A stretch of 64,000 nt of DNA from Sphaerisporangium siamense (GCF_014205275.1 NZ_JACHND010000001.1:3534001-3598000), one strand, 5' to 3'. Shown: positions 36,660 through 50,997, counted from the stretch's first letter. Numbers and translations are program-made. The notes: generated by a model not told the origin, from the letters alone.

Positions 36660-37552
36660 ACATCCTGGCGGACGAGGCCACCGCGATCCTCGCGGACGTG
36701 TGCGAGACCGTCGGCCTCGACGCCCGGGACGCCCGGCTCCTGCGCGTGCGCAGCAACGCGGTCTTCAAGCTGCGGGACGCGATCGTGGTGCGCATCGCGA
36801 CCGCGCCCGACGCGCTCACGCGGCTGCCCGTCGTGCTGGCCGTGGCGCGGTGGCTGGCCGAGCGCGGCTTCCCCGCCGTGCGCCCCGCCGACGAGCTGTG
36901 CGCGCAGCCGCTGGTCCACGAGGACCGCGTGGTGACCTTCTGGCACTACGTCCCGGCCAGCGGACGGCCCACCACCCACCAGCTCGGCAAGATCCTCCGC
37001 AGCCTGCACCGGCTGCCGGTGCCGCCGTTCCCGCTCAAGCGGCTCGCCGACCCGCTGGCCGAGGTCCGCCACTCGGTCGAGCACCGCAAGGAGGTGCTGA
37101 CGCCGTGCCAGCGGGTCTGGCTGCGCGACCGGGTCGACGAGCTGACCACGCGCTGGGAGTCGCTGCAGACCGGCGCCCCCGCGGTGCTGCTGCACGGCGA
37201 CGCCTGGATCGACAACCTGCTGCGCTGCCGGGACGGCCACGCGGTGCTGTGCGACTGGGACGGGGTGGCGGTCGGCCCCCGGGAGTGGGACCTGGTGCAC
37301 ACCTACCACGGCGAGCGACGGTTCGGGCTGACCTCGGCGGACGTCGACGAGTTCGCCGGGGCCTACGGCTCTGACCTGCGCGGCTGGCACGGCTACGCGA
37401 CCCTGATGGAGATCAGGGACATGTACGCGATCGGCATCCACATCCGCAACGCCACCCGCGACCCGTTCTCCCGCAAGGAGCTGCCCCGCCGGCTGGACTC
37501 GCTGACCCGCGGGGACGGCCAGGCGCGCTGGTATCTGGCGGAGCCGGCCTGA
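36656..37552 (+). CDS. APH-type phosphotransferase
   Basis: The 298-residue protein is a small-molecule kinase of the aminoglycoside phosphotransferase fold. The catalytic loop LLHGDAWIDNLL (HGDxxxxN) and the metal-binding CDWDGVAVGP are intact, and the N-lobe has a beta strand with Lys (NAVFKLRDAIVVRI). Substrate unknown; there is no reason in the sequence to call it a resistance gene. It is translationally coupled to the upstream XRE regulator. Confidence 0.87.
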   Translation: MNILADEATAILADVCETVGLDARDARLLRVRSNAVFKLRDAIVVRIATAPDALTRLPVVLAVARWLAERGFPAVRPADELCAQPLVHEDRVVTFWHYVPASGRPTTHQLGKILRSLHRLPVPPFPLKRLADPLAEVRHSVEHRKEVLTPCQRVWLRDRVDELTTRWESLQTGAPAVLLHGDAWIDNLLRCRDGHAVLCDWDGVAVGPREWDLVHTYHGERRFGLTSADVDEFAGAYGSDLRGWHGYATLMEIRDMYAIGIHIRNATRDPFSRKELPRRLDSLTRGDGQARWYLAEPA

Positions 37553-37678
37553 ATCACGGGGGTGTCCCGGGGCCCGCGGTTTGCGGGACGACAGAATTGG
37601 CACAATGGGCACAGTGGACATCGGCCTATCAACAGGACACCCCGTGAGTGGTCCCGCCGAGACGAGGAGGCGCGTGGC

Positions 37679-38839
37679 ATGACCGAGCGCCCTTCCCTGG
37701 ACGCGGGGCTGCTGTCCCCGGTGCGCGCGGGGACGGCCGTGGAGGCCGTCACCTCCGACGAGGCGTTCCTGCGCGGCATGCTCGACGCCGAGGCGGCGCT
37801 GGCCCGCGCGCAGGCGCGGCTCGGCCTCGTGCCCGCGCCCGCCGCCGAGGCCATCGGACGGCTGTGCGAGAAGATCGAGCCGGACGTGGCGGAGGTGGCC
37901 CGGCGCGCCCGGGGCGCGGGGAACCCGCTGGTGCCCCTGCTGGCCGACCTGCGCGCCGCCGCCGACCCCACCGTGAGCCGATACATCCATCAAGGGGCGA
38001 CGAGCCAGGACATCGTGGATACGGCGGCCATGCTCGTTGCCGCCCGCGCCCGCGAGATCGTCCTGCGCGACCTCGGCCGCGTCCTCGCCGCCCTGGCCGG
38101 GCTCGCCGGCGATCACCGCGACACCCCGATGGCCGGGCGCACGCTCGGCCAGCACGCCGTCCCGATCACCTTCGGCCTCAAGGCGGCCGGATGGCTGCTC
38201 GGCGTCCTCGACGCCAGGAACGCCCTGCGGGACGCCCGCCCGCCCGCCCAGCTCGGCGGCGCGGCCGGCACCCTCGAAGGGCTCGGACCCGCCGGGCTGA
38301 TCGACGCCTTCGCCGCCGAGGTCGGCCTCGCGCCCGCCGTACTGCCCTGGCACACGCGCAGGACCCCGGTCACCGCGCTCGGCGCCGCCCTGGCCGCGGT
38401 CGCCGGAGCGCTCGGGAAGATCGCCCAGGACGTCGTGCTGCTGACCCAGAACGAGGTCGGCGAGGTCGCCGAGCCGTCGGCCCCCGGACGCGGCGGGTCC
38501 TCCGCGATGGCGCACAAGCGCAACCCCGTGCTGTCCATCATGATCCGCTCGGCCGCCGCGCAGGTGCCCGCCCTCACGGCGATCCTGCACTCGTCCGCGG
38601 CGACGGCCGAGCACGAGCGCCCCGCGGGCGGCTGGCACGCCGAGTGGCAGCCGCTGCGCGAGTGCCTGCGCCTCGCCGGAGGGGCCGCCGAGACCGCGGC
38701 CGAGCTCTGCGAGGGCCTGGAAGTCCTCCCCGCGCGCATGCGGGAGAACCTGGAGACGACGGGTGAGCTGTCCGGCGGTCTCGGCGCGTCGGCGGACCTC
38801 GTCGAGCGCGCCCTGGAGGCCTACCACCGGGACCGGTGA
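37679..38839 (+). CDS. pcaB: 3-carboxy-cis,cis-muconate cycloisomerase
   Basis: The 386-residue protein belongs to the fumarase/aspartase superfamily, with the signature SSAMAHKRNP (about residue 281) and the early TSQDIVDTA motif. Length and sequence fit PcaB of the protocatechuate branch of the beta-ketoadipate pathway, which converts 3-carboxymuconate to 4-carboxymuconolactone. The next gene encodes the following two steps, which supports PcaB over adenylosuccinate lyase. GAGGAGG precedes the ATG. Gap to the next gene 52 bases. Confidence 0.9.
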   Translation: MTERPSLDAGLLSPVRAGTAVEAVTSDEAFLRGMLDAEAALARAQARLGLVPAPAAEAIGRLCEKIEPDVAEVARRARGAGNPLVPLLADLRAAADPTVSRYIHQGATSQDIVDTAAMLVAARAREIVLRDLGRVLAALAGLAGDHRDTPMAGRTLGQHAVPITFGLKAAGWLLGVLDARNALRDARPPAQLGGAAGTLEGLGPAGLIDAFAAEVGLAPAVLPWHTRRTPVTALGAALAAVAGALGKIAQDVVLLTQNEVGEVAEPSAPGRGGSSAMAHKRNPVLSIMIRSAAAQVPALTAILHSSAATAEHERPAGGWHAEWQPLRECLRLAGGAAETAAELCEGLEVLPARMRENLETTGELSGGLGASADLVERALEAYHRDR

Positions 38840-38891
38840 ACCGGACGGCGGGGGCCGGCGCACGGCCGAGTACAGAAAGCGGAGAGACGGC

Positions 38892-39986
38892 GTGGAGCTG
38901 CGATATCAGGTGACCGGGCCCGAGGACGGGCCGCTGCTGGTGCTGGGGCCCTCCCTGGGCACCACCACCCACATGCTGGAGGCGCAGGCCGCCGAGCTGA
39001 GCCGGTCCTGGCGGGTGCTGCGCTACGACCACCCCGGCCACGGGAGCTCTCCCGCGGCCAAGAACCCCTTCACGATCGAGGACCTGGCCAGGGCCGTGCT
39101 CGCGCTAGCGGACGAGGACCGCTTCGCCATCGGGGGAGTGTCCCTCGGCGGCGCGGTGGCGCTGGCCGTCGCCGCGCTGGCCCCCGAGCGCGTCACCGAC
39201 CTGGTGCTCTGCTGCACCGCGGCGCGGTTCGGCGAGCCGGGGCCCTGGCACGAGCGGGCCGCGCGCGTGCGCGCCGAGGGCATGGGCTGGCTGGCGGGCA
39301 TCGTCACCGCCCGCTGGTTCACCCTGGGCGTGGACCCGGAGGTCGCCGAGCCGGTGCAGTCCACGCTCCTCGGCACCGACCCGGAGTCGTACGCGCTGGC
39401 CTGCGAGGCGGTCGCCGCGTTCGACCTGCGCGACGCGCTGCGGGACGTCAGGGCCCGCACGCTGGTGATCGCGGGGGACCAGGACCCGGCCACGCCCGTG
39501 GAGTACTCCGAGGTGATCGCGGACGGGATCCCCGGCGCTCGCCTGGCCGTGGTCCCCGACGCGGCGCACCTGGCGAACGTGGAGCGTGCCCCGGTGGTGG
39601 GCGGGCTGATGGCGCGGTTCCTCGGCCACGGCGTGGGCCTGAAGACCCGCAGGGAGGTGCTCGGCGACCCCCACGTGGACCGGGCGCGCGCGGCCGTCAC
39701 CGACTTCACCGCCGACTTCCAGGAGTTCATCACCCGCTACGCCTGGGGCGAGATCTGGACGCGGCCCGGCCTGGACCGCAGGACCAGGAGCTGTATCACG
39801 CTGACCGCGCTGGTCGCGCGGGGGCAGCTGGAGGAGCTGGCCATGCACGTGCGGGCCGCGCTGCGCAACGGCCTCACGCCCGACGAGATCAAGGAAGTGC
39901 TGCTCCACAGCGCGATCTACTGCGGCCTGCCCGCCGCGAACGCGGCGTTCGCGGTCGCCCAGAAGGTGCTTAACGAGGACATATAA
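38892..39986 (+). CDS. pcaL: 3-oxoadipate enol-lactonase / 4-carboxymuconolactone decarboxylase fusion
   Basis: The 364-residue protein joins an alpha/beta-hydrolase (residues about 1-245; nucleophile elbow GVSLGG, late DQDPATP and DAAHL) to a carboxymuconolactone decarboxylase domain (about 255-360; RTRSCITLTALVARGQLEEL and HSAIYCGLPAANAAF). It thus performs the PcaC and PcaD steps to 3-oxoadipate, as the PcaL of Streptomyces and Rhodococcus. The GTG at 38892 has GGAG upstream. It is cotranscribed with pcaB; the ring-cleavage genes pcaGH are not in the window. Confidence 0.92.
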   Translation: MELRYQVTGPEDGPLLVLGPSLGTTTHMLEAQAAELSRSWRVLRYDHPGHGSSPAAKNPFTIEDLARAVLALADEDRFAIGGVSLGGAVALAVAALAPERVTDLVLCCTAARFGEPGPWHERAARVRAEGMGWLAGIVTARWFTLGVDPEVAEPVQSTLLGTDPESYALACEAVAAFDLRDALRDVRARTLVIAGDQDPATPVEYSEVIADGIPGARLAVVPDAAHLANVERAPVVGGLMARFLGHGVGLKTRREVLGDPHVDRARAAVTDFTADFQEFITRYAWGEIWTRPGLDRRTRSCITLTALVARGQLEELAMHVRAALRNGLTPDEIKEVLLHSAIYCGLPAANAAFAVAQKVLNEDI

Positions 39987-40056
39987 CCGCCCTTCCGGCG
40001 TAAACGGCATAAACGTTTTTTAGCAAAAGTCCGCCCGGTTTACCCGGCGATGCTCC

Positions 40057-40103
40057 CCGAACTCGAAGGCGCCCCGCGACACGCCGGGCGCTTTTGAGTT
40101 CGG
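40057..40103 (+). terminator. 18-bp hairpin ahead of the cold-shock gene
   Basis: Arms 40057-40074 and 40086-40103 pair at all 18 positions, two of them G-U on the plus strand and A-C on the other, around an 11-base loop. It is therefore an RNA structure of the plus-strand transcript, most likely the main terminator of pcaL. The second arm contains the minus-35 box of the next promoter. Confidence 0.7.
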
Positions 40104-40122
40104 CGCGGACGGCATGTAAGGT
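40094..40122 (+). promoter_or_regulatory. Promoter of the cold-shock gene
   Basis: TTGAGT (40094-40099), a 17-base spacer and TAAGGT (40117-40122) match the housekeeping sigma consensus of actinomycetes. The start would be near 40129, giving a leader of about 180 bases, as is usual for cold-shock genes. Confidence 0.65.
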
Positions 40123-40306
40123 CGGCTGTGTCGTGGCGGAGCCTCGCCACGTCGTGGTCTCCGGGAAAACAGCCGACCGTTGTTTTCTCGCCGGCGGTCG
40201 TAGCGCTTCTCCCGTGGTTTTCCGTGAATGCGGGGTAGGGTCACGCTATGCAGCCCCGAGTCGTCGGCCCGGCGGCCCGGTGAAGCTCTTACCAGGGAGA
40301 AAGCAG

Positions 40307-40510
40307 TTGTCTGAAGGCACCGTCAAATGGTTCAACGCCGAAAAGGGCTTCGGTTTCATCGCCCCGGACGATGGTGGTGACGACGTGTTCGTGCACTATT
40401 CGGCGATCACCTCCGGCGGCTACCGCACATTGGACGAGAACCAGCGCGTCACGTTCGTGACCGTGCAGGGCGCCAAGGGTCCGCAGGCGGAGCAGGTCAC
40501 CGTCATCTGA
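40307..40510 (+). CDS. Cold-shock protein (CspA family)
   Basis: The 67-residue protein is a single cold-shock domain that binds single-stranded RNA or DNA, with RNP1 ([15 protein letters not shown]) and RNP2 (DVFVHYSAI). The start is a TTG at 40307 (LSEGTVKWF): GGGAGA lies 6 bases before, no ATG or GTG fits the family start, and the frame upstream is not conserved-looking. A TTG start and a long leader may keep its translation under control. It is monocistronic, with its own promoter and terminator. Confidence 0.93.
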   Translation: MSEGTVKWFNAEKGFGFIAPDDGGDDVFVHYSAITSGGYRTLDENQRVTFVTVQGAKGPQAEQVTVI

Positions 40511-40530
40511 TCCCCGCCATTCTCATCCGA

Positions 40531-40556
40531 GCCCGTACCGCGTCGCCGGTACGGGC
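40531..40556 (+). terminator. Terminator of the cold-shock gene
   Basis: GCCCGTACCG and CGGTACGGGC form a perfect 10-bp stem with a 6-base loop, 20 bases after the stop codon, followed by CTTGGGCCTTTC. Confidence 0.8.
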
Positions 40557-40622
40557 CTTGGGCCTTTCAGGCCGCACAGTCCGATCAGATATTCCGCCGT
40601 TCTCCGGGGTAGTCGCGACCGG

Positions 40623-42482
40623 GTGAGACTCACCAACACCTCAGACCTGTGGTGGAAGAACGCCGTCGTCTACTGCCTGGACGTCGAGACGTACGCCGAT
40701 GGCAACGGCGACGGCATCGGCGACTTCCGGGGCCTCACCGAGCACGTCGATCACCTCGACCGGCTCGGCGTCACCTGCCTCTGGCTTATGCCGTTCTTCC
40801 CGACCCCCGACCGGGACGACGGATACGACATCACCGACTTCTACAGCGTGGACCCCAAGCTCGGCACGCTCGGAGAGTTCGTGGAGTTCATGCGGGTCGC
40901 GCGTGACCGGGGAATCCGGGTCATCGCCGATCTGGTCGTCAACCACACCTCCGACGAGCATCCGTGGTTCAAGGAGGCGCGCTCCAGCCGCGACTCCCGC
41001 TACCGCGACTGGTACATCTGGTCCGACACCCCCGAGCCCGACGATCCCAAGGGCGTGGTCTTCCCCGACAAGGAGGACAGCCTCTGGGAGTTCGACGAGG
41101 GCAGCGGGCAGTACTACTACCACCGCTTCTACCGCTTCCAGCCCGACCTCAACGTCGCCAACCCCGAGGTCCGCGACGAGATCACAAGGATCCTCGGGTT
41201 CTGGATGGAACTCGGCCTGTCCGGCTTCCGCGTCGACGCCGTCCCCTTCCTCGTCGAGGACGTCGGCAAGAAGGAGGAGTCCGCCAAGGAGGCCGAGCGG
41301 GCCAAGGACGGCAAGGGAGGCTCTCGGCCGGATTCGCGGCAGGAACCTCCGCACGCCGCCGGCGAGTGGCAGGGCGGCCAGGGCGCGGGGAGCCACGGAC
41401 GGAAGGCGGCGGACGACGACGGCGGGCTGCCCGACGTCCACCGCTTCCTGCGCGACATGCGCGCCTTCATGAACCGCAGGAACGGCAGCGCCATGCTGCT
41501 CGGCGAGGTCAACCTGCCCTACCCCGACCTGCTGAAGTACTTCGGCAACGACCTCGGCGACGAGGTCACCATGTGCTTCGACTTCATCGGCATGCAGCGC
41601 ATGTACCTGGCGCTCGCCCGGGGCGAGGCCGCGCCGCTGGCCGAGGCGCTGCTGGAGCGCCCGTACCCGCCCAGCGACTGCCACTGGGCCACGTTCGTCC
41701 GCAACCACGACGAGCTGACGCTGGACAAGCTGACCGACGCCGAGCGCCAGGAGGTGTTCGACGCGTTCGGCCCCGACAAGGACATGCAGATCTTCGACAG
41801 GGGCCTGCGCCGCCGGTTGCCCCCGATGCTGGACGGCGACCCGCGCAAGATCCGCATGGTCTACAGCCTGCTGTTCTCCCTGCCGGGCACACCCGTGCTG
41901 TTCTACGGCGAGGAGATCGGCATGGGCGAGAACCTCAAGGCCGAGGGACGCCAGGCCGTCCGCACCCCGATGCAGTGGACCCCGCACAAGAACGGGGGCT
42001 TCTCCACGGCCGACCCGTCCTCGTTCCGCAACCCGATGACCGAGGGCGAGTTCGGGCCCGAGAACGTCAACGTCAGCGCGCAGCGGCGCGACCCCGACTC
42101 GCTGCTGATGTGGATGACCAAGCTCGTCGAGCAGTACCGCGAGTGCCCGGAGCTGGCTTGGGGACGCTACGAGATCCTGGACACCGGGGAGCCGTCGGTG
42201 CTGGCCCACCGCGCCGACATCGACGGCGCCACCGTGCTGGCCCTGCACAACTTCGCCGACGAGGAGGTCTCCTTCACGCTCCGCCTCGACGACCTGGACG
42301 ACGGCCAGGTGCTGACCGACCTACTGGTCGACGGCACCACGAAGATCTCCAAGGACGGCGACGCCGACATCGAGCTCGGCCCGTACGGCTGCCGCTGGCT
42401 GCGGGCCTCCGAGCCCGAGCTCGCGCCCGCCGACGCGGCCGACGTCGCCGACTCCGAGGCCCGCGAGGTCCAGGGCGCGTGA
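40623..42482 (+). CDS. GH13 alpha-amylase family enzyme, trehalose-synthase-like
   Basis: The 619-residue protein is a GH13 TIM-barrel enzyme with DLVVNHTSDEHPWF (region I), GFRVDAVPF (nucleophile Asp, region II), LLGEVNL (acid Glu, region III) and RNHDEL (region IV). The fold and the C-terminal beta domain resemble trehalose synthase (maltose to trehalose), but other alpha-glucan activities are possible. Residues about 213-268, right after the nucleophile strand, form a charged, low-complexity insertion (Lys/Glu then Gly/Gln/His rich) not expected in the family. The GTG at 40623 starts the conserved fold. No signal peptide, so the enzyme is cytoplasmic. Confidence 0.88.
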   Translation: MRLTNTSDLWWKNAVVYCLDVETYADGNGDGIGDFRGLTEHVDHLDRLGVTCLWLMPFFPTPDRDDGYDITDFYSVDPKLGTLGEFVEFMRVARDRGIRVIADLVVNHTSDEHPWFKEARSSRDSRYRDWYIWSDTPEPDDPKGVVFPDKEDSLWEFDEGSGQYYYHRFYRFQPDLNVANPEVRDEITRILGFWMELGLSGFRVDAVPFLVEDVGKKEESAKEAERAKDGKGGSRPDSRQEPPHAAGEWQGGQGAGSHGRKAADDDGGLPDVHRFLRDMRAFMNRRNGSAMLLGEVNLPYPDLLKYFGNDLGDEVTMCFDFIGMQRMYLALARGEAAPLAEALLERPYPPSDCHWATFVRNHDELTLDKLTDAERQEVFDAFGPDKDMQIFDRGLRRRLPPMLDGDPRKIRMVYSLLFSLPGTPVLFYGEEIGMGENLKAEGRQAVRTPMQWTPHKNGGFSTADPSSFRNPMTEGEFGPENVNVSAQRRDPDSLLMWMTKLVEQYRECPELAWGRYEILDTGEPSVLAHRADIDGATVLALHNFADEEVSFTLRLDDLDDGQVLTDLLVDGTTKISKDGDADIELGPYGCRWLRASEPELAPADAADVADSEAREVQGA

Positions 42483-42486
42483 CCCG

Positions 42487-42510
42487 GGGGCGCCGTCCCC
42501 GAGGCGCCCC
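42487..42510 (+). terminator. Terminator of the GH13 gene
   Basis: GGGGCGCC and GGCGCCCC form a perfect 8-bp stem (plus one G-U) with an 8-base loop, 4 bases after the stop. A second imperfect hairpin (ACCGGGGCCGGA with TCCGGACCCCGGT) follows at about 42530-42560. Confidence 0.75.
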
Positions 42511-42661
42511 TGACCCCGTCACCGCAGGTCACCGGGGCCGGACCCTGATCCGGACCCCGGTGGCGCCACGCTGAGCCCGGGGTCGCCTCGGGGCCGCTCC
42601 AGGGCTCCATCCGGCCGATCTCCGATGTCCGCGCAGGTCACGGGGCGGAAGAGTCGACGGC

Positions 42662-43318
42662 ATGAACAGTCGTCTCACCGCCGGGGGGTTCGCGGCCCTC
42701 GTCTCCGGCGCGGCCGCGATGGCGGCGCTGCACGTCGTCTCGGATCTCGATCCGCTCCGGGGCATGATCAGCGAGTACGCCTACCACCCGAACGGCTGGC
42801 TGCTGCCGCTCTCGCTGACGCTGCTCGCCGTCGGATCGGCCCTGTTCGCCGTGGACATGGCGAGGCGGCGGATGGGACGGGCCGCCGCGCCGCTGCTCGG
42901 CGGCTGGAGCGTCTGCATGCTGCTGATCGGGGCGTTCCCGACGGACGCGCCGGGCATGTCGCTGTCGATGTCCGGGGGTATCCACCGCTACGCCGCGTTC
43001 GCCGCCTTCGTCTGCATGCCCGCGGCGGGCCTGGTCGTGGCGGCGCGCGGCGGCCGGCACGCCCGCGCCCTGCGCGCGCTGAGCTACGCGGCGGGCGTCT
43101 TCCTGGTCCTGGTGCTCGTCCCCTACGCCATGCGCATGTTCGGGCTCGACCCCGGCGCCGTGCCGGCCGGTCTCACCCAGCGGCTGGTCGTGGTGACGGA
43201 AGTGGTGATCCTCGCCCTCCTCGGGCTGACGGCCGTCACCGGCCGTGGTCGCCGTCCGGCCGCCGCGCGGGCGGCCGTCCAGGACCGGCCGGTGAGCGCC
43301 GTCCCGCAGAGGGTGTGA
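42662..43318 (+). CDS. DUF998 family membrane protein
   Basis: The 218-residue protein has six likely helices. The pattern LDPLRGMISEYAYHP after the first helix, GAFPTD near the middle and IHRYAAFAAF afterwards are the conserved features of DUF998 membrane proteins, whose role is unknown. The C-terminal 25 residues are basic and polar. It converges on mdh with only 8 bases between the stops. Confidence 0.85.
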   Translation: MNSRLTAGGFAALVSGAAAMAALHVVSDLDPLRGMISEYAYHPNGWLLPLSLTLLAVGSALFAVDMARRRMGRAAAPLLGGWSVCMLLIGAFPTDAPGMSLSMSGGIHRYAAFAAFVCMPAAGLVVAARGGRHARALRALSYAAGVFLVLVLVPYAMRMFGLDPGAVPAGLTQRLVVVTEVVILALLGLTAVTGRGRRPAAARAAVQDRPVSAVPQRV

Positions 43319-43326
43319 CGGGCACC

Positions 43327-44322
<996 letters not shown>

Positions 44323-44495
44323 CTACGTGGACGGTTGACGTTTTCCGAACAGCCGAAGGCTATCCGTTCGCCCAGCACATCCCGCAGCCAGGTGCCGCGG
44401 TCGGCCCGTCGACGGCCGAATCCGTTGACGGCCACCCCCCGGCGATCTACGGTGGGCACCCCTCCGTCCCTTCGATGGCGAGTCCAGGAGGTTCC

Positions 44496-45473
44496 ATGGC
44501 CGTGGTGGAGACCGTGCGCGGGCCGGTGGACGTCGAGCGGCTGGGGGAGACGTTGATGCACGAGCATGTGTTCGTGCTCGACCCCCAGCACGTCGAGGAC
44601 TACGGCAGAGGGGCCTGGTGGGACGAGGAGTTCCGGGTCGCCGACGCCGTCGCCAAGCTGCGGAAGCTCGTGGACAGGGGAGTGTCCACCATCGTCGATC
44701 CGACGGTGTGGGGCATCGGCCGCTACATTCCGCGCGTCCAGCGGGTGGCCGCCGAGGTGCCCGAGCTCAACATCATCGTCGCCACCGGGCTGTACAGCTT
44801 CGCGGACGTGCCGTTCGCGTACGCCAACCAGGGGCCGGGCAAGCTGCTCGACATCCCGGAGCCGATGGCCGAGGACTTCGCCAAGGACATCACCGACGGC
44901 ATCGCCGGCACCGGCGTGAAGGCGGCGTTCCTCAAGTGCGCGATCGATGGTCACGGCCTGATGCCGGGCGTGGAGCGCATCCTCAGGGCCGTGGCGCTCA
45001 CCCACGTCAGGACCGGCGTGCCGATCACCGTGCACACCGACCCCCACACCCACACCGGGTCGGCCGTCATCGACGTGTTCACCGAGGAAGGCGTGGACCT
45101 GACCAAGGTCGTGCTCGGCCACTCCGGCGACAGCAACGACCTGGACCACCTCATGCGGCTCGCCGACTCGGGGGCGACGCTCGGCATGGACCGCTTCGGG
45201 CTGGAGTTCTACAACCCCACCGGCTCGCGGGTGGACACGGTCGTGCGCCTGTGCGAGCGCGGCTACGCCGACCGCATGGTGCTCAGCCACGACTACGCCT
45301 GCTTCATGGACACCGTGGGCGAGCACTGGGACGAGGCGCTGCCGCGGGTGGCGCCGCACTGGCACTACGGCCACATCCACGACGACATCCTGCCCGCCCT
45401 GCGCGAGAAGGGGGTCACCGACGCGCAGATCCACCAGATGCTCGTCGAGAACCCCCGCAGGCACTTCTCCTAG
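44496..45473 (+). CDS. Phosphotriesterase family protein
   Basis: The 325-residue protein has the binuclear metal ligands of the PTE family: MHEH near residue 24, Lys in AAFLKCAIDG, His in ITVHTDPHT and VLGHSGD, and Asp in VLSHDYA. Most members are lactonases or unknown hydrolases rather than true phosphotriesterases. The ATG at 44496 (MAVVETVRG) has AGGAGG at ideal distance. Substrate unknown. Confidence 0.9.
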   Translation: MAVVETVRGPVDVERLGETLMHEHVFVLDPQHVEDYGRGAWWDEEFRVADAVAKLRKLVDRGVSTIVDPTVWGIGRYIPRVQRVAAEVPELNIIVATGLYSFADVPFAYANQGPGKLLDIPEPMAEDFAKDITDGIAGTGVKAAFLKCAIDGHGLMPGVERILRAVALTHVRTGVPITVHTDPHTHTGSAVIDVFTEEGVDLTKVVLGHSGDSNDLDHLMRLADSGATLGMDRFGLEFYNPTGSRVDTVVRLCERGYADRMVLSHDYACFMDTVGEHWDEALPRVAPHWHYGHIHDDILPALREKGVTDAQIHQMLVENPRRHFS

Positions 45474-45476
45474 ACG

Positions 45477-45497
45477 CGGGCCGCCCGTCGCGGCCCG
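45477..45497. terminator. Short hairpin between convergent genes
   Basis: CGGGCCG and CGGCCCG (45477-45483, 45491-45497) form a 7-bp stem in the 28 bases between the phosphotriesterase and PH-domain genes. Confidence 0.45.
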
Positions 45498-45501
45498 GCC
45501 G

Positions 45502-45873
45502 TCACGGGTGGGCGATGTAGTAGAGGATCACGTCGTGGACGTGGTGGCTCTTCTGCTCGCCGCGGAACTCCATCTCGTAGACGTGGGTGCCGACGTTGAT
45601 CGCGATGGTGCCCGAGGAGAAGAAGGACCCGGCCATCGACTTGTTGCTCACCACGCTCACGCTGGTGATCTTCGAGTACGGGATGCTGGTGATCGCGATC
45701 CTCTTGCCGACGAACGACTTGTCCTGGATGACGACGCGCCGGTCGGTGAGGCCGAGGAAACCGGTGCCCGCGCCGATGGCGTCGTAGACGGCGATGATCT
45801 GCTCGCCCTGCATGAGACCGCTCTGGATCTGCTGGAGCTGGTCCGGACGGTCGTGCGGGATGGGCCGGCTCAT
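45502..45873 (-). CDS. Bacterial PH-domain protein
   Basis: This 123-residue protein is a single bacterial pleckstrin-homology-like domain. The beta strands GEQIIAVYDAIG, GFLGLTDRRVVIQD and IPYSKITSVSVV and the closing helix (SHHVHDVILYYIA) are typical. AGGAGGAG precedes the ATG. No membrane helix is present. The family is found as stress-related or scaffold proteins in actinobacteria, but the job of this one is unknown. Confidence 0.85.
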   Translation of the reverse strand: MSRPIPHDRPDQLQQIQSGLMQGEQIIAVYDAIGAGTGFLGLTDRRVVIQDKSFVGKRIAITSIPYSKITSVSVVSNKSMAGSFFSSGTIAINVGTHVYEMEFRGEQKSHHVHDVILYYIAHP

Positions 45874-45969
45874 GGACGCTCCTCCTGCCGTGGGCTCGCC
45901 CGCCGGCGGGTCCGGAGGGCAAGCCGACTCTGGCGGACGCCGATCACAACCCGATCCGCGCGCGATTGA

Positions 45970-46008
45970 CGTGCCGTACGGCGGGGAGCCCCCTCGCCGG
46001 ACGGCACG
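45970..46008 (-). terminator. Terminator of tex
   Basis: Arms 45970-45983 and 45995-46008 pair over 14 positions with one mismatch around an 11-base loop, starting 13 bases after the tex stop. Confidence 0.65.
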
Positions 46009-46020
46009 CCCGTCACACGG

Positions 46021-48387
<2,367 letters not shown>

Positions 48388-48488
48388 GGTGTTGGTCCGC
48401 CTTCGGTTCGAGGTACGGGGACGATTGTGCACCCCCGCCCCTCGATTGTCGCGCCATGCGGGACCCGGTCAGGGCCCCGGGAACGCGA

Positions 48489-48521
48489 AAGGGGAGCCGC
48501 GCCCCGCGCGCGGCTCCCCTT
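48489..48521 (-). terminator. Terminator of the chitinase gene
   Basis: A perfect stem of 14 bp (arms 48489-48502 and 48508-48521) with a 5-base loop begins 11 bases after the chitinase stop and, on the minus strand, is followed by TTTCGC. This is the clearest intrinsic terminator of the window. Confidence 0.85.
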
Positions 48522-48532
48522 CGTGCCTGGGG

Positions 48533-50785
<2,253 letters not shown>

Positions 50786-50984
50786 ATGGTGCTCCACGTC
50801 CATCGGGCGGATGGGAAGGGGGGTACAACTGGACGCATGTACGGAGCCGACGTGCCGCCGAAGCCGGGACAGTGACGTCGGCCGGTCGCCGGTTTTGCCG
50901 GGCGACAGGAGGAGCCAGGCATGGGTGTGGTGGGGATCGCGGCATACTGCGACCTTCCTACCTTGGGCTAGAGCCCTTACTTTT

Positions 50985-50997
50985 AGGAAGCTTTCCT
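50985..50997. promoter_or_regulatory. Operator-like palindrome just downstream of the chitinase start point
   Basis: AGGAA-GCT-TTCCT has perfect 5-base arms and sits in an AT-rich island at about +8 to +20 of the predicted transcript, a place where a repressor would block transcription. Confidence 0.5.

Larger units (their letters stand above)
39987..40306. other. Gene-free stretch between pcaL and the cold-shock gene
   Basis: It holds a weak terminator for pcaL (AAACG, 7-base loop, CGTTT, then a T tract, 40002-40021), a strong 18-bp hairpin (40057-40103), the cold-shock promoter (40094-40122) and a leader of about 180 bases without a clear further motif. Confidence 0.6.

Noticed and set aside
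36656..37552. Aminoglycoside resistance gene
   Set aside because: The APH fold is clear, but the sequence and its coupling to a regulator give no ground for a resistance call.
37679..38839. Adenylosuccinate lyase (purB)
   Set aside because: Same superfamily, but length, motif context and the adjacent pcaL fusion point to PcaB.
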